From Nocardioides kribbensis (lineage in GTDB: Bacteria > Actinomycetota > Actinomycetes > Propionibacteriales > Nocardioidaceae): a stretch of 64,000 bases of DNA. Where the stretch lies: contig NZ_JADCLL010000006.1 of the NCBI RefSeq assembly GCF_015070375.1, positions 62,001 through 126,000 of the forward strand. Reading direction: 5' to 3'. The notes below the pieces were generated by a model. That model searched no databases. It was given only the letters and a program-made list of their open reading frames with translations, and had not been told where the DNA came from. Each line of letters opens with the position of its first letter. The stretch's first letter is position 1. A program made the translations under genes and the position numbers. This document shows, one piece after another, positions 44,544 to 52,981 of the stretch.

Positions 44544-45121
44544 CAGGCGTCCTCCCCCTCGTCGTCCCCGTGCTCGGTGTCGTGCTCGGTGTCGTGCTCG
44601 GTGTCGTCCTCGGCGTCCCCGGCCCCGTCGGGCTCCTCGGAGCCGGCCCGGCCGCCGCCCGGGCGGTTGAACTCCACCTGCACCAACGCCTTGGCGACCT
44701 CGGCGTAGGTGACCAGCTGCTGCTGGCCCGCGACGTCGAGCGTGGCGGTCTCCTGGCCGGTGTCGGTGATGCGACCGGTCATGCTCGTGCCGTCGGCGAG
44801 GGTGACCTTGACCAGGCGGTCGGTGTTGCGGCGCCAGTGGCGCGGGAGCGTGAGCGGGCGGTCGACGCCGCGGGAGGTGACCTCGAGGGTGTAGGGGTGC
44901 TCGCCCATCACGTCGGACTCGTCGAGCACCCGGTTGACCTCACGGGTGGCCTCGGCGACGTCGTCGAGGGTGACCCCGCCGTCCTGGTCGACCGCGACCC
45001 GCAGGACCCGACGCTTGCCGGCGGGGGTGATCTCCACCGCCTCCACGTCGAGCCCGAGAGCGGCGAGGGGGCCGGTGAGCTCCGCCTCGATCCGCTCGCT
45101 GTCCTGTCGTGTGCTGCTCAC
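44543..45121 (-). CDS. rimP: Ribosome maturation factor RimP with repeat-encoded acidic tail
   Basis: A 192-residue factor for 30S maturation. The RimP core covers about 5-155 ([55 protein letters not shown]). The tail is unusually acidic and contains DTEH three times, encoded by an exact 12-bp repeat. GTG 45121 gives the natural start. It opens the rimP-nusA-ylxR-infB cluster. Confidence 0.94.
   Translation of the reverse strand: MSSTRQDSERIEAELTGPLAALGLDVEAVEITPAGKRRVLRVAVDQDGGVTLDDVAEATREVNRVLDESDVMGEHPYTLEVTSRGVDRPLTLPRHWRRNTDRLVKVTLADGTSMTGRITDTGQETATLDVAGQQQLVTYAEVAKALVQVEFNRPGGGRAGSEEPDGAGDAEDDTEHDTEHDTEHGDDEGEDA
44570..44605 (-). repeat. Exact 12-bp tandem repeat, three copies
   Basis: GTGCTCGGTGTC three times in a row (plus strand), within rimP. 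It encodes the DTEH repeats and is in frame, so copy-number change would only lengthen the tail. Confidence 0.9.
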
Positions 45122-45281
45122 GGGTCGCAGCCTCCCTCTTCTCTTGTGTGCACTGCCGTCCGGCCCACGGTGGAGACCCACCGGGTCGGGCGGTCCACGA
45201 TAGCCCGTGGGCCGACCCCTCCGCCCATCGCGGGCGACCGCGCGGCCGCGGCCCGGCACCGGGTCGCGCTAGGGTCGTGCG

Positions 45282-45869
45282 GTGCCTGCGCCGCTCCGTC
45301 GAACCACCACCGGACCGGCCGCGTCGGCCGGTGCGTCGCGGCGCTCGGTGCTGACCGGCCTCGCCGGCGCCGCCGTGGTCCTGCCGGCGGTCGGCGGGTG
45401 CAGCGGCGGCGACCCGGCCCGCACCGCTCCGACCCCGGCCGACCCACGCCCACCCGGCAGCGCCGGGGAGCAGGACGGGTCCGCCCCCGGCGCCGACGGC
45501 GACCTCGTCACGACGGTCGTCGGCGACCTCGCCGCCGCCCGCGCCCTCGCGGAGAGGACCGTGCGCCGCCACCCGGGCCTGCGGTCGTCGCTGCGCCCCG
45601 TGGCGGGACTGCACACGACCCACCTCGACCTGCTCGGAGGTGCGCCCGCCGACGACGCGCGCCGGGACGACTCCCCCGTGGCCCCCGGGGCCGGTGCGGC
45701 GCTGCTCGGCGTACGACGGGGCGAGGAGCGGCTGGTGCGGCGGCTCACGACCTGGGCCGTGGCGGCCGAGAGCGGCGAGCTGGCCCAGGCGCTGGCCGCG
45801 ATGGCGGCGGGCACCGCGCAGCGCCTGGCCGTCCTCCCGGCGACGCCACCTCGCGGGGGTGCGGCATGA
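45282..45869 (+). CDS. Predicted Tat/Sec lipoprotein, alanine-rich
   Basis: A 195-residue exported protein. The N-terminus ASRRSVLTGLAGAAVVLPAV followed by GGCSGG combines a twin-arginine-like motif with a lipobox, so it is probably lipid-anchored. The mature part is Ala/Gly/Asp-rich and mostly helical; I recognise no catalytic motif. It matches the position of M. tuberculosis Rv2843 beside rimP and proS. Its stop overlaps the start of the ferritin-like gene (ATGA), which suggests a joint function. GTG 45282 is the start. Confidence 0.75.
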   Translation: MPAPLRRTTTGPAASAGASRRSVLTGLAGAAVVLPAVGGCSGGDPARTAPTPADPRPPGSAGEQDGSAPGADGDLVTTVVGDLAAARALAERTVRRHPGLRSSLRPVAGLHTTHLDLLGGAPADDARRDDSPVAPGAGAALLGVRRGEERLVRRLTTWAVAAESGELAQALAAMAAGTAQRLAVLPATPPRGGAA

Positions 45870-46339
45870 GCGGCCCCGCGACCTCGGACACCACGGCGCA
45901 GGACGGCGCCGGCCGAGCCGCGCTCGTCGCCGCGCTCCAGGCCACGCTCGAGGGCGAGCACGCGGCCGTCTACGTCCTCGGCGTGCTCGGCGCCCGCACC
46001 TCCGCATCGGCCTCCCCCGAGCTCTACGCGCGCCTCCAGGGGCTCTACGCCGCGCACCGCGCGCGTCGCGACGACCTCAGCGGCGCCCTGCTCTCCCTCG
46101 GCGAGGACCCGGTCGGGGCCGCGGTCGCCTACGACGTGCCCGGGCCGTCCGGGCAGGGACCCGGCGCGGTCACGGACACCGCCCGCGGCGTCGAGGCCCG
46201 GTGCGCGCAGGCCTACGCCGCGCTCGTCGGGAGCAGCACCGGGGCGCGACGCCGGTGGGCCGTCGACGCGCTGCGCGTCACGGCGGTGGGGCTGCTGGAC
46301 CTGGGCGGCTCGCCGGAGGCGCTGCCCGGCACCGCCTGA
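45866..46339 (+). CDS. DUF4439 ferritin-like protein
   Basis: A 157-residue helical protein of the DUF4439 family, related in fold to ferritin. A four-helix pattern is visible (ALVAALQATLEGEHAAVYVL; LYARLQGLYAAHRARRDDLS; the helices around 110-150). The EGEH motif in helix 1 resembles a ferritin-type metal ligand pair. It is the counterpart of Rv2844 near proS. Whether it binds iron is untested here. Translational coupling to the preceding lipoprotein suggests the two act together. Confidence 0.8.
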   Translation: MSGPATSDTTAQDGAGRAALVAALQATLEGEHAAVYVLGVLGARTSASASPELYARLQGLYAAHRARRDDLSGALLSLGEDPVGAAVAYDVPGPSGQGPGAVTDTARGVEARCAQAYAALVGSSTGARRRWAVDALRVTAVGLLDLGGSPEALPGTA

Positions 46340-46415
46340 GCCGCAGCACCGCGTGCGACCCGCGGCGGCCGTGGCCGCCCGGTGGGCGCACCGCCCGTCG
46401 ACCCGGCCGGAAATG

Positions 46416-46488
46416 CGACGATCCGCGAACTCGCGTCGTCGAGGAAGTCCCGAGATCTCCCCCGAGGACGCGAGTCCGCGGACCGTCG
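46416..46488. repeat. Long inverted repeat (22-bp arms, 29-nt loop)
   Basis: Left arm 46416-46437 begins CGACGATCCGCG; right arm 46467-46488 ends GCGGACCGTCG. 20 of 22 positions pair. It lies in a 400-bp region without a supportable gene, downstream of two convergent genes. It may be a small RNA, a terminator or the trace of a mobile element. Confidence 0.7.
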
Positions 46489-46595
46489 TGGCCGGGGACG
46501 TGGCCGGTGCTCACGCGGATCGGTGTGGGTCCGTCCCGCGCTACGTGCAGAATCATGCAACGCGCCGCCGGAGCGCCGCGAGCCGCGCGGCTCCT

Positions 46596-46623
46596 CAGGA
46601 AGTTGCATTGCACAAACCTGCAG
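46596..46623. promoter_or_regulatory. 28-bp palindromic element, copy B (orphan)
   Basis: Reads CAGGAAGTTGC, ATT, GCACAAACCTG, then CAG. It matches copy A at 22 of 28 positions, but four bases of the left arm no longer pair. No start codon lies about 93 bp away on either strand that begins a credible gene. Confidence 0.65.
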
Positions 46624-46665
46624 AACGGCAGGTCCGTGCAAGCGGCACCTACCTGCCACACGCGC

Positions 46666-46700
46666 GCACGGCCCGTCCCGCGGTGCGGGACGGGCCGTGC
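46666..46700. terminator. Terminator of the M43 protease gene
   Basis: A 16-bp perfect stem, GCACGGCCCGTCCCGC and GCGGGACGGGCCGTGC, loop GGT, 41 bp past the protease stop. Confidence 0.85.
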
Positions 46701-46741
46701 GTGAGGGCCGAGCGTGACGGGCTGCGGCGAGCGCGCGTGGA

Positions 46742-47722
46742 TCAGCCGCGGTAGGCGGTCCACATCTGCTGGCTGCGGGTCGCCTGGCCCGCGGTGAACA
46801 TGGTGTAGCAGGAGTCGTAGCTGTAGTCCATGAAGTTGTGGATGGGGTCGAGGCCCGGCAGCGTGCAGGAGTCGCGACCCTCGGGGCAGCCCGTGGTCGA
46901 GCTCGACTGCGCGGGGGTGTCGCCCACCTCGTCGTTGGTGCTCGTGCAGCCGCCCTGGAAGGTGTGGTAGAGCCCGAACCAGTGACCGGCCTCGTGGGTG
47001 GCGGTCTCGCCGAGGTTGTAGTTGGTGGCCGCGCCGCCCGGCAGCGAGGTGTACTGCACGCGGATGCCGTCGATGCCGGGGTTGCGCTTGTAGTCCCACG
47101 GGAAGGTCGCGATGCCGAGGTAGTCGAAGTCGACCAGCCAGATGTTCAGCGCGTTGGCCCCGCCCTTGCGGGTCTGCTTGCGGTAGGTGGCGCTCTGCTT
47201 GTCCTGGTGCCACTGGGTGTTGTTGAAGCGGTCGACGCCGGCGAGGGTGAACTGGAAGCCGGTGTCGGCGGCCTCGGTGGACTTGCCGCCGCTGAAGCTG
47301 GTGTTCATGACCGCGATCTGCTGGGCGATCTGGCTGTTGGTGACGTCGCCCCCGCCGTTGGCGTCGCGCATCACGTGGACGTAGACGGGCACGGTCGCAC
47401 CCACCGCGCGGGCGCCGGGGCGGCGCTCCTGCTCGAGGCGCTCCTGCTCCAGGCTCTCCTGCTCCAGGCGGCGCTGGAAGTCCCGCTCGATCCGCTCCTG
47501 CTCGAGCGCGTCGATGGCCCGGTGGTCGCGCACGCGCTCGCCGCCGCGGGCGGCGGCCGCCTCGTCGTGGCCGTGGGCGTCGGCGACGACGCAGTCGCGC
47601 GAGACGTCCCCGGTGGTCATGGCCTGGGCCGGCGCGAACGAGCCGAGGGCCAGGGTGGTGAGGAGGAGCGCGCCCGGCCCGAGGACGGCGGCGGAGCGGC
47701 GGAGCTGGCGGGTCATGCCCAT
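46742..47722 (-). CDS. Secreted M43-type (pappalysin-like) zinc metalloprotease
   Basis: A 326-residue exported protease. The signal peptide MGMTRQLRRSAAVLGPGALL continues to the cleavage site near APAQA. A highly charged coiled region (Glu/Gln/Arg, about 75-105) precedes the catalytic domain. The zinc motif is H243-E-A-G-H247-WFGLYH253 in TATHEAGHWFGLYHTF. The Met-turn lies in NFMDYSYDSCYTMFTAGQ, and paired cysteines (GGCTSTN, TTGCPEG, DSCTLPG) suit an extracellular protein. ATG 47722 is used; 47716 is possible. It has its own terminator and shares a 28-bp palindrome, 94 bp upstream, with the M4 protease. Confidence 0.9.
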   Translation of the reverse strand: MGMTRQLRRSAAVLGPGALLLTTLALGSFAPAQAMTTGDVSRDCVVADAHGHDEAAAARGGERVRDHRAIDALEQERIERDFQRRLEQESLEQERLEQERRPGARAVGATVPVYVHVMRDANGGGDVTNSQIAQQIAVMNTSFSGGKSTEAADTGFQFTLAGVDRFNNTQWHQDKQSATYRKQTRKGGANALNIWLVDFDYLGIATFPWDYKRNPGIDGIRVQYTSLPGGAATNYNLGETATHEAGHWFGLYHTFQGGCTSTNDEVGDTPAQSSSTTGCPEGRDSCTLPGLDPIHNFMDYSYDSCYTMFTAGQATRSQQMWTAYRG

Positions 47723-47816
47723 GGAGTGGGGATCCTTCGTGCGGGCCGGCGTTCGTCGCGGCCAGGTGGGCCGATCCTGCAACAGAACCACCGGCCGCAG
47801 CGGCCCCAGGGCGCTG

Positions 47817-47844
47817 CACGTTCGTGCAATGCAGGAACGTGCAG
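47817..47844. promoter_or_regulatory. 28-bp palindromic element, copy C (before M43 protease)
   Basis: Reads CACGTTCGTGC, AAT, GCAGGAACGTG, then CAG. Longer outer arms CTGCACGTTC (47814-47823) and GAACGTGCAG (47835-47844) pair perfectly. The core edge lies 94 bp before the protease ATG; copy A lies at 93 bp. Confidence 0.75.
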
Positions 47845-47889
47845 GAGATCGTGCAGCGCGTCGCCCCGGCGCGCGGCGCGGCGCCGGGG

Positions 47890-48603
47890 TCAGGCCCAGC
47901 CGCGCACGACGTCGAGCACCCCGCCGATGCTCGACACCACCGCATCGGGCACGCCCTCGGTGTGGCCGCGCTGCTCGTCGGGGATGGTGCTGTGCGGCAC
48001 GTGGACGGCGCGCAGACCGGCCTGCTGGGCGCCCCACACGTCGTCGAAGAGCCGGTCGCCGACGTAGACGCACCGCGTCGGGTCGCTGGCCCCGACGGCG
48101 TCCATCGCGGCCCGGAAGGCGTGGCGGGACGGCTTGGTCCAGGCGATCTCCGAGGTGTAGACGTCACCGTCGAGCAGGTCGAGCACGCCGTCGCGCTCGA
48201 AGAAGCCGCGGTGCCAGGCGCGCGGCCAGATCGTGTTGGAGAGCACCCCGACGAGGATCCCGTCGGCGCGCAGCGCCTCGAGGAGCGGTCGGACCTCGGG
48301 GTCGGTGGCGGTGTGGGGCTCCCAGAAGGCGCGGTAGGCCTCGAGCAGCTCGGGGTCGTGGGCCAGGCCGGCCTCGTCGAAGAGGTCGGCGACGGTGGCG
48401 CTGCGCTGGTGGTCGCGGCTGCGCCCCCACACCACGGCACCGGCCTCGTGCAGGCGCGCGGCGTGGACGTCGTCGCCGTGCTCCGACTCCACCACCGCCC
48501 GAGCGAGGGCCAGCGACTCGGCGTGGAAGTCGACGTCGTGCCACTGCGTCAGCGTGCCTCCCCAGTCGAAGAGGACCGCCTCGACGCCGCCTGTCCCGCC
48601 CAT
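47890..48603 (-). CDS. HAD-superfamily hydrolase
   Basis: A 237-residue HAD-IA-type hydrolase. Motif I is VLFDWGGTLTQWH: the nucleophile Asp is present, but the usual acid/base Asp two residues later is Gly. Motif II is GVLSNTIWP, motif III Lys lies in AWTKPSRHAF, and motif IV is VYVGDRLFDDVWGAQQAG. Many actinobacterial proteins have this DWGGTL form, and they may be weak phosphatases or act on activated substrates. ATG 48603 lies 14 bp past the proS stop on the same strand, so co-transcription with proS is likely. Confidence 0.85.
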   Translation of the reverse strand: MGGTGGVEAVLFDWGGTLTQWHDVDFHAESLALARAVVESEHGDDVHAARLHEAGAVVWGRSRDHQRSATVADLFDEAGLAHDPELLEAYRAFWEPHTATDPEVRPLLEALRADGILVGVLSNTIWPRAWHRGFFERDGVLDLLDGDVYTSEIAWTKPSRHAFRAAMDAVGASDPTRCVYVGDRLFDDVWGAQQAGLRAVHVPHSTIPDEQRGHTEGVPDAVVSSIGGVLDVVRGWA

Positions 48604-48617
48604 CGCGCCTGCTCCCC

Positions 48618-50399
48618 TCAGGCGCGGACGAGCCGCACGAGGTGGCCGACGACGTGGTCGGCGGCGACGTCCTCACGCTCGCCCGAGGCGCGGTCGCGCA
48701 CCTCCACCGTGCCGGTCTCGGCCAGGCTCTTGCCGACGACCACGACGGTCGGCACGCCGATCAGCTCGGCGTCCTTGAACTTCACGCCGGGGCTGACCTT
48801 GCCGGTGCGGTCGTCGTAGAGCACGTCGAGCCCCTGGCCCGACAGCTCGTGGGCGATGCGCTCGGCCGCGGCGAGGACCGCCTCGTCCTTGCCGGCCGCG
48901 ACCAGGTGGACGTCGGCGGGCGCGACGTTGCGCGGCCAGGACAGCCCGCTCCCGTCGAGGGTGCCCTCGGCGATCGCGGCCACCGCGCGGGTGCACCCGA
49001 TGCCGTAGGAGCCCATCGTGACCGTGACCAGCTTGCCGTTCTCGTCGAGCACCTTGAGGTCGAGCGCGTCGGCGTACTTGCGTCCGAGCTGGAAGATGTG
49101 GCCCATCTCGATGCCGCGCGCGGTCTCCAGCACGCCGCCGTCGGTGCCGCCGCAGGCGGGGCACAGGTCGCCGTCGCGCACCTCGGCGGCCTCGATGGTG
49201 CCGTCGGCGGTGAAGTCGCGGCCGGCCACGAGGTCGAGCACGTGGCTGCCGTCGACGTCGGCGCCGGTGACCCAGCGGGTGCCGTCAACGACCCGGGGGT
49301 CGACGACGTAGCGGATGCCGGAGGCGCTCTCCTCGCCCAGCACGCCGGGGCCGATGTAGCCCTTGACGAGCGCGGGGTGGGCGGCGAACTCGGCCTCGCC
49401 GAAGGGCTCGACCTCGATCGGCTCGAGCTGGCCCTCGAGCCGCTTCTGGTCGACCTCGCGGTCGCCGGGCAGGCCGATGGCGAGCGGCTCGCGCGTGCCG
49501 TCGGGGTGCTTGAGCACCACCAGCACGTTCTTCAGGGTGTCGGCGGCGTGCCAGGGGCGGTCCTCGCGGGGGAACGCCTCGTCGAGGTGGGCCACCAGCG
49601 AGTCGATGGTGGGGGTGCCGGGGGTGGCCTCGGCGCGCGCGGCGGGCGCGTCCTCCCATCCGGAGGCGGGCGGGGTCAGCACCTCGACGGCCTCCACGTT
49701 GGCGGCGTAGTCGCAGCGCGTGCAGCGGACGTAGGTGTCCTCCCCCACGTCGGCCTTGGCGAGGAACTCCTCCGAGCGGGAGCCGCCCATCGCGCCCGAG
49801 GTGGCCTTGACCACGACGTACTCGAAGCCGAGACGGTCGAAGATGCGCACGTAGGCGTCGCGGTGGGCCTGGTAGCTGGCGTCGAGGCCGGCGTCGTCGA
49901 CGTCGAAGGAGTAGGAGTCCTTCATCGTGAACTCGCGTCCGCGCAGGAGGCCGGCGCGGGGACGGGCCTCGTCGCGGTACTTGGTCTGGATCTGGTAGAT
50001 CGAGAGGGGCAGGTCCTTGTAGGAGGAGTACAGGTCCTTGACGACGAGGGTGAACATCTCCTCGTGCGTCGGGCCGAGCAGGTAGTCGGCGCCCTTGCGG
50101 TCCTTCAGGCGGAAGATGCCGTCGCCGTACTCGGTCCAGCGGTTGGTGGCCTCGTAGGGCTCCCGGGGCAGCAGTGCGGGGAAGCTGAGCTCCTGGGCGC
50201 CGATGGCGTCCATCTCCTCGCGCACGATGGCCTCGACCTTGCGCAGCACCTTCAGGCCCAGCGGCAGCCAGGAGTAGATGCCGGGCGCGGCGCGACGGAT
50301 GTAGCCCGCGCGCACCAGCAGGCGGTGGCTGGGCACCTCCGCGTCGGCGGGATCGTCCCTCAGGGTGCGCACGAACAGGGTCGACATCCGCAGGATCAT
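48618..50399 (-). CDS. proS: Prolyl-tRNA synthetase
   Basis: A 593-residue class II synthetase of the bacterial type with the editing insertion. It starts [20 protein letters not shown], matching mycobacterial ProS. Motif 2 is in [20 protein letters not shown], the INS editing domain spans about 225-400, and motif 3 is [15 protein letters not shown]. The sequence also has two CxxC pairs ([17 protein letters not shown]), which may bind zinc. ATG 50399 is used. It corresponds to Rv2845c in the same neighbourhood. Confidence 0.96.
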   Translation of the reverse strand: MILRMSTLFVRTLRDDPADAEVPSHRLLVRAGYIRRAAPGIYSWLPLGLKVLRKVEAIVREEMDAIGAQELSFPALLPREPYEATNRWTEYGDGIFRLKDRKGADYLLGPTHEEMFTLVVKDLYSSYKDLPLSIYQIQTKYRDEARPRAGLLRGREFTMKDSYSFDVDDAGLDASYQAHRDAYVRIFDRLGFEYVVVKATSGAMGGSRSEEFLAKADVGEDTYVRCTRCDYAANVEAVEVLTPPASGWEDAPAARAEATPGTPTIDSLVAHLDEAFPREDRPWHAADTLKNVLVVLKHPDGTREPLAIGLPGDREVDQKRLEGQLEPIEVEPFGEAEFAAHPALVKGYIGPGVLGEESASGIRYVVDPRVVDGTRWVTGADVDGSHVLDLVAGRDFTADGTIEAAEVRDGDLCPACGGTDGGVLETARGIEMGHIFQLGRKYADALDLKVLDENGKLVTVTMGSYGIGCTRAVAAIAEGTLDGSGLSWPRNVAPADVHLVAAGKDEAVLAAAERIAHELSGQGLDVLYDDRTGKVSPGVKFKDAELIGVPTVVVVGKSLAETGTVEVRDRASGEREDVAADHVVGHLVRLVRA

Positions 50400-50444
50400 G
50401 GGCTCAGCGTAGGGGTGGTGCCGCCGACGGCACGAACCAGTTGT

Positions 50445-50463
50445 CCGCTCCCCGCGGGAGCGG
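50445..50463. repeat. Hairpin in the proS/secreted-protein divergent region
   Basis: Eight-base arms CCGCTCCC and GGGAGCGG around CGC, with GTTG and CAAC further out. GCACGAACC at 50430-50438 next to it equals one arm of the 28-bp element. It may be an operator. Confidence 0.45.
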
Positions 50464-50544
50464 GCGCAACCGATCACGCCGGGCGCGCGTCTCCACCAGG
50501 AGCCCGGACCCGCCGGGCCACCAGCCCGGGAGGACCGACCACCC

Positions 50545-51576
50545 ATGGACCGCACCCGCACCCGCACCCGCACCCGACGGCTCCCCTCCGCGCTCGCCGC
50601 GGCAGCAGCCGCCCTGGCCACCCTGTCGTGCTCGATCCTCGTCGGGCCGGGCGCCGGCGCGGCGAGCGCCGAGGCGGCGACGCCGGTCGCGCCCGGCTCG
50701 CTGACCCGCGGCGCCGACCCGGCGGTGCCCGTGCTCGCGGGACGCACGATCACCGACGGTGAGCGCACCGTCCGCGTGCCCGGCCGCTCCCCCTCCCTGC
50801 TCGGCGCCTCCGGCGACGGGTACGTCGTCGCCACCGGGCTCGACGGGCGCCGACCGGTGCTGCTGCTCGACGGGTCGGGGCGCCACACCCTCGTCGACGA
50901 CCTCGGCACCGACGACGCGCGGCTGGCCTCCGACGGCTCCGTCGTCGTCCTCACCCGCTACCGGTTCGCCGCGCAGAGGTCACGGGTGCGGGTCCTCGAC
51001 GTCGCCACCGGGTCGATCGCGCAACGCCGAGGGTTCGAGGGCTTCGCGAACGTCCTCGACGCCGACGCCACCCGGGTCGTCGTCTCCACCTTCCCTCCCC
51101 GCGCCACGATGCTCTGGGACCTGGCCGCGGACCGGGTCGAGCTCGTCGGCCGGCAGCCGGGCTACGCCGCCTCGCTCGCCGACGACCGGCTCGCGGTCCA
51201 CACCGGCGACCCCTACCGGGGCGGGTGCAGCCGCGTCGTGCGGCTGCAGGACCCCTCGCGGACGCTGTGGCGATCGTGCGAGGAGCGGGTGACGGCCTTC
51301 GCCCCGGGCGGTGAGCGCCTCGCCACGGTCGGTCTGCTGGCCGACGGCCGCGGCCCGCAGGACGTGTGGGCGCGCGGCACCGACGGCACCCTGCTGCAGC
51401 ACTACACCGTGGCCGGCTGGTTCGGGCTCGTGCAGTGGGAGGACACGACCGGGCTGCTGCTCGACAGCCACGGGGGGCGCCGAGCGGCACTCGTGCGCTG
51501 CGACACCGACGCCACCGTCACCGACGGCGGGTGCGAGCGGGCCGGGGACCTGAGAGCCGTGACCGCAGGGTCCTGA
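50545..51576 (+). CDS. Secreted propeller-like protein of unknown function
   Basis: A 343-residue protein with a long signal peptide: [10 protein letters not shown] then [20 protein letters not shown]. The mature part looks like a beta-propeller of six or seven short blades ([71 protein letters not shown]). Two cysteine pairs ([27 protein letters not shown]) could form disulfides. There is no catalytic motif. It diverges from proS, with an inverted repeat and a half-copy of the protease-associated palindrome in between. Confidence 0.75.
   Translation: MDRTRTRTRTRRLPSALAAAAAALATLSCSILVGPGAGAASAEAATPVAPGSLTRGADPAVPVLAGRTITDGERTVRVPGRSPSLLGASGDGYVVATGLDGRRPVLLLDGSGRHTLVDDLGTDDARLASDGSVVVLTRYRFAAQRSRVRVLDVATGSIAQRRGFEGFANVLDADATRVVVSTFPPRATMLWDLAADRVELVGRQPGYAASLADDRLAVHTGDPYRGGCSRVVRLQDPSRTLWRSCEERVTAFAPGGERLATVGLLADGRGPQDVWARGTDGTLLQHYTVAGWFGLVQWEDTTGLLLDSHGGRRAALVRCDTDATVTDGGCERAGDLRAVTAGS
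50551..50574 (+). repeat. Exact hexanucleotide repeat (CGCACC, four copies)
   Basis: In frame within the signal peptide, encoding the Arg-Thr repeats. Copy changes alter the charge and length of the n-region without a frameshift. Confidence 0.85.
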
Positions 51577-51614
51577 CGTACGTCGACCCGGCGGGTCCGG
51601 TCGGGCCGCGCGGC

Positions 51615-51998
51615 TCAGGCGCCGCGGGCGACCTTGAGCGCCACCCGCACCAGCTCGGCCTGCAGCGGCAGCCGGGCCAGGGTGCCGGCGCGCAGCACCG
51701 CGCTGCGGCTGCGGCGCGCGTCGGCGGCCATCTTCACGTTGCCCGGGAAGACCCCGACCAGGAGCGCGGCGCTGGCCCAGCCGGCGGCGCGGCGCGTCGC
51801 CGGCACCGCCATGCCCGCGGCGCACGCCAGCTCGGCGACGCCACTGCCCCAGATGACCTCGCGGTGGGCCGGCACCCACGCGGGCATCAGCGGCTCGAAG
51901 GTCTGCGGTCGCACGAGGTGCACCACACCGCTGGTGACGAAGGCCCCGGCGAGGAGCTTGGCGGCGAGGGGCAGCGGAGCGGCGGTGGGTGCGGGCAC
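51615..51998 (-). CDS. DoxX-like small membrane protein
   Basis: A 127-residue protein with four hydrophobic segments, including LAAKLLAGAFVTSGVVHLV and WGSGVAELACAAGMAVPAT. The motifs SGVVHLVRPQTFEPLMPAWV and FPGNVKMAADA are those of the DoxX-like family seen in many actinobacteria. Function is not established; some relatives take part in membrane redox or detoxification systems. GTG 51998 is the start, and it is monocistronic or last in the group starting with the GNAT gene upstream. Confidence 0.8.
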   Translation of the reverse strand: MPAPTAAPLPLAAKLLAGAFVTSGVVHLVRPQTFEPLMPAWVPAHREVIWGSGVAELACAAGMAVPATRRAAGWASAALLVGVFPGNVKMAADARRSRSAVLRAGTLARLPLQAELVRVALKVARGA

Positions 51999-52040
51999 GG
52001 CCCGAGGCTAGTGGGCCGCGGAGGCGGGGAGCGGGCCGGC

Positions 52041-52886
52041 TCAGAACATGACGGTCGAGAAGCGCGCGGTCTCCTCGAAGCCGACCGCGGCGTAGGTCCT
52101 CCGGGCGGGCTCGTTCCACTCGTTGACGTAGAGCGACACCGTCGGTGCGATCTCGGCGCGCACCAGCTCGGCGACCGCCGCCATGCCCGCGACGGCCAGC
52201 CCCTCGCCGCGACGGTCGGCGGGCACCCAGACGCCCTGCACCTGCGCGGCGTGGGGCGAGGCGCAGGCGACCTCGGCCTTGAAGACGAGCCGGCCGTCGT
52301 CGAAGCGGGCGAAGGACCAGCCCCGGCTCACCAGCTGCGTGACCCGGGCGCGGTAGAGCTCCGCACCGCCGCCCTGCTCGGGGGAGACGCCCACCTCCTC
52401 GGTGTACATCGCCACGCACGCGGGGTAGAGCTCGCCCATGTCGGCGCGCGTCGTGCGCCGTACGCCCGGGTCGGGGGCGACGTCGGGGGTGCGGGCGAGC
52501 TCGAGGTGGGGCTGGCGCCACCGGGTCTCGCGGGGCCGGCCCCACGACGAGGCGAGGTGACCCCACAGCACCTCGACGGCCTCGTGGGGGCCCACGATGG
52601 TCGACACGCTGCGCCCGCGGGTCAGCGCGCGCTCCGCGAAGGCGCGGGCGTCGTCGGCGGTGGCGCCGATCGGCACCAGGTTGGCGCCGACGTGGCACGC
52701 GGCGACGAGGCGGCCGTCGACGAAGCGGCCCCACACCTCCCCGCCCAGCCAGCGGGGCTCCAGGTTGGTCGTGCGCGCCCGGTAGTCGGCGAAGACGTTG
52801 ACCACGGGGTCGAGCTCGACGAGCGCGAGGAACTCGTGGAGGTCGGCCGCCCCCAGGGGGCGCACGCCGTGGCGGGTGGTCAGCAC
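52041..52886 (-). CDS. Two-domain GNAT acetyltransferase (Rv2867c-like)
   Basis: A 281-residue protein with a divergent N-terminal GNAT-like (DUF4081) half and a C-terminal GNAT domain. The CoA loop is VQGVWVPADRRGEGLAVAGM, followed by VSLYVNEWNEPARRTYAAVG and FSTVMF at the end. In M. tuberculosis the counterpart Rv2867c lies directly after gcpE (ispG), and here too it follows ispG, with one SHOCT gene between. Substrate unknown. GTG 52886 gives the family's usual N-terminus (LTTRHGVRPL). Confidence 0.88.
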   Translation of the reverse strand: MLTTRHGVRPLGAADLHEFLALVELDPVVNVFADYRARTTNLEPRWLGGEVWGRFVDGRLVAACHVGANLVPIGATADDARAFAERALTRGRSVSTIVGPHEAVEVLWGHLASSWGRPRETRWRQPHLELARTPDVAPDPGVRRTTRADMGELYPACVAMYTEEVGVSPEQGGGAELYRARVTQLVSRGWSFARFDDGRLVFKAEVACASPHAAQVQGVWVPADRRGEGLAVAGMAAVAELVRAEIAPTVSLYVNEWNEPARRTYAAVGFEETARFSTVMF

Positions 52887-52981
52887 GCCTGGAGCCTACG
52901 ACCACCGGCCCTCCGGGGTGTCACCCCGACGAGGGGCGGGCGGGACCGGGACGCGCGACGCGACGGCGGCGCGCGGACCAC

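Noticed and set aside
44570..44605. Tandem repeat considered as phase-variation switch
   Set aside because: The unit is 12 bp, a multiple of three, so copy change would not shift the frame.
46278..46556. Minus-strand ORF from ATG 46556 after palindrome copy B
   Set aside because: It runs through the long hairpin and into the antisense of the DUF4439 gene; composition gives no support for a protein.
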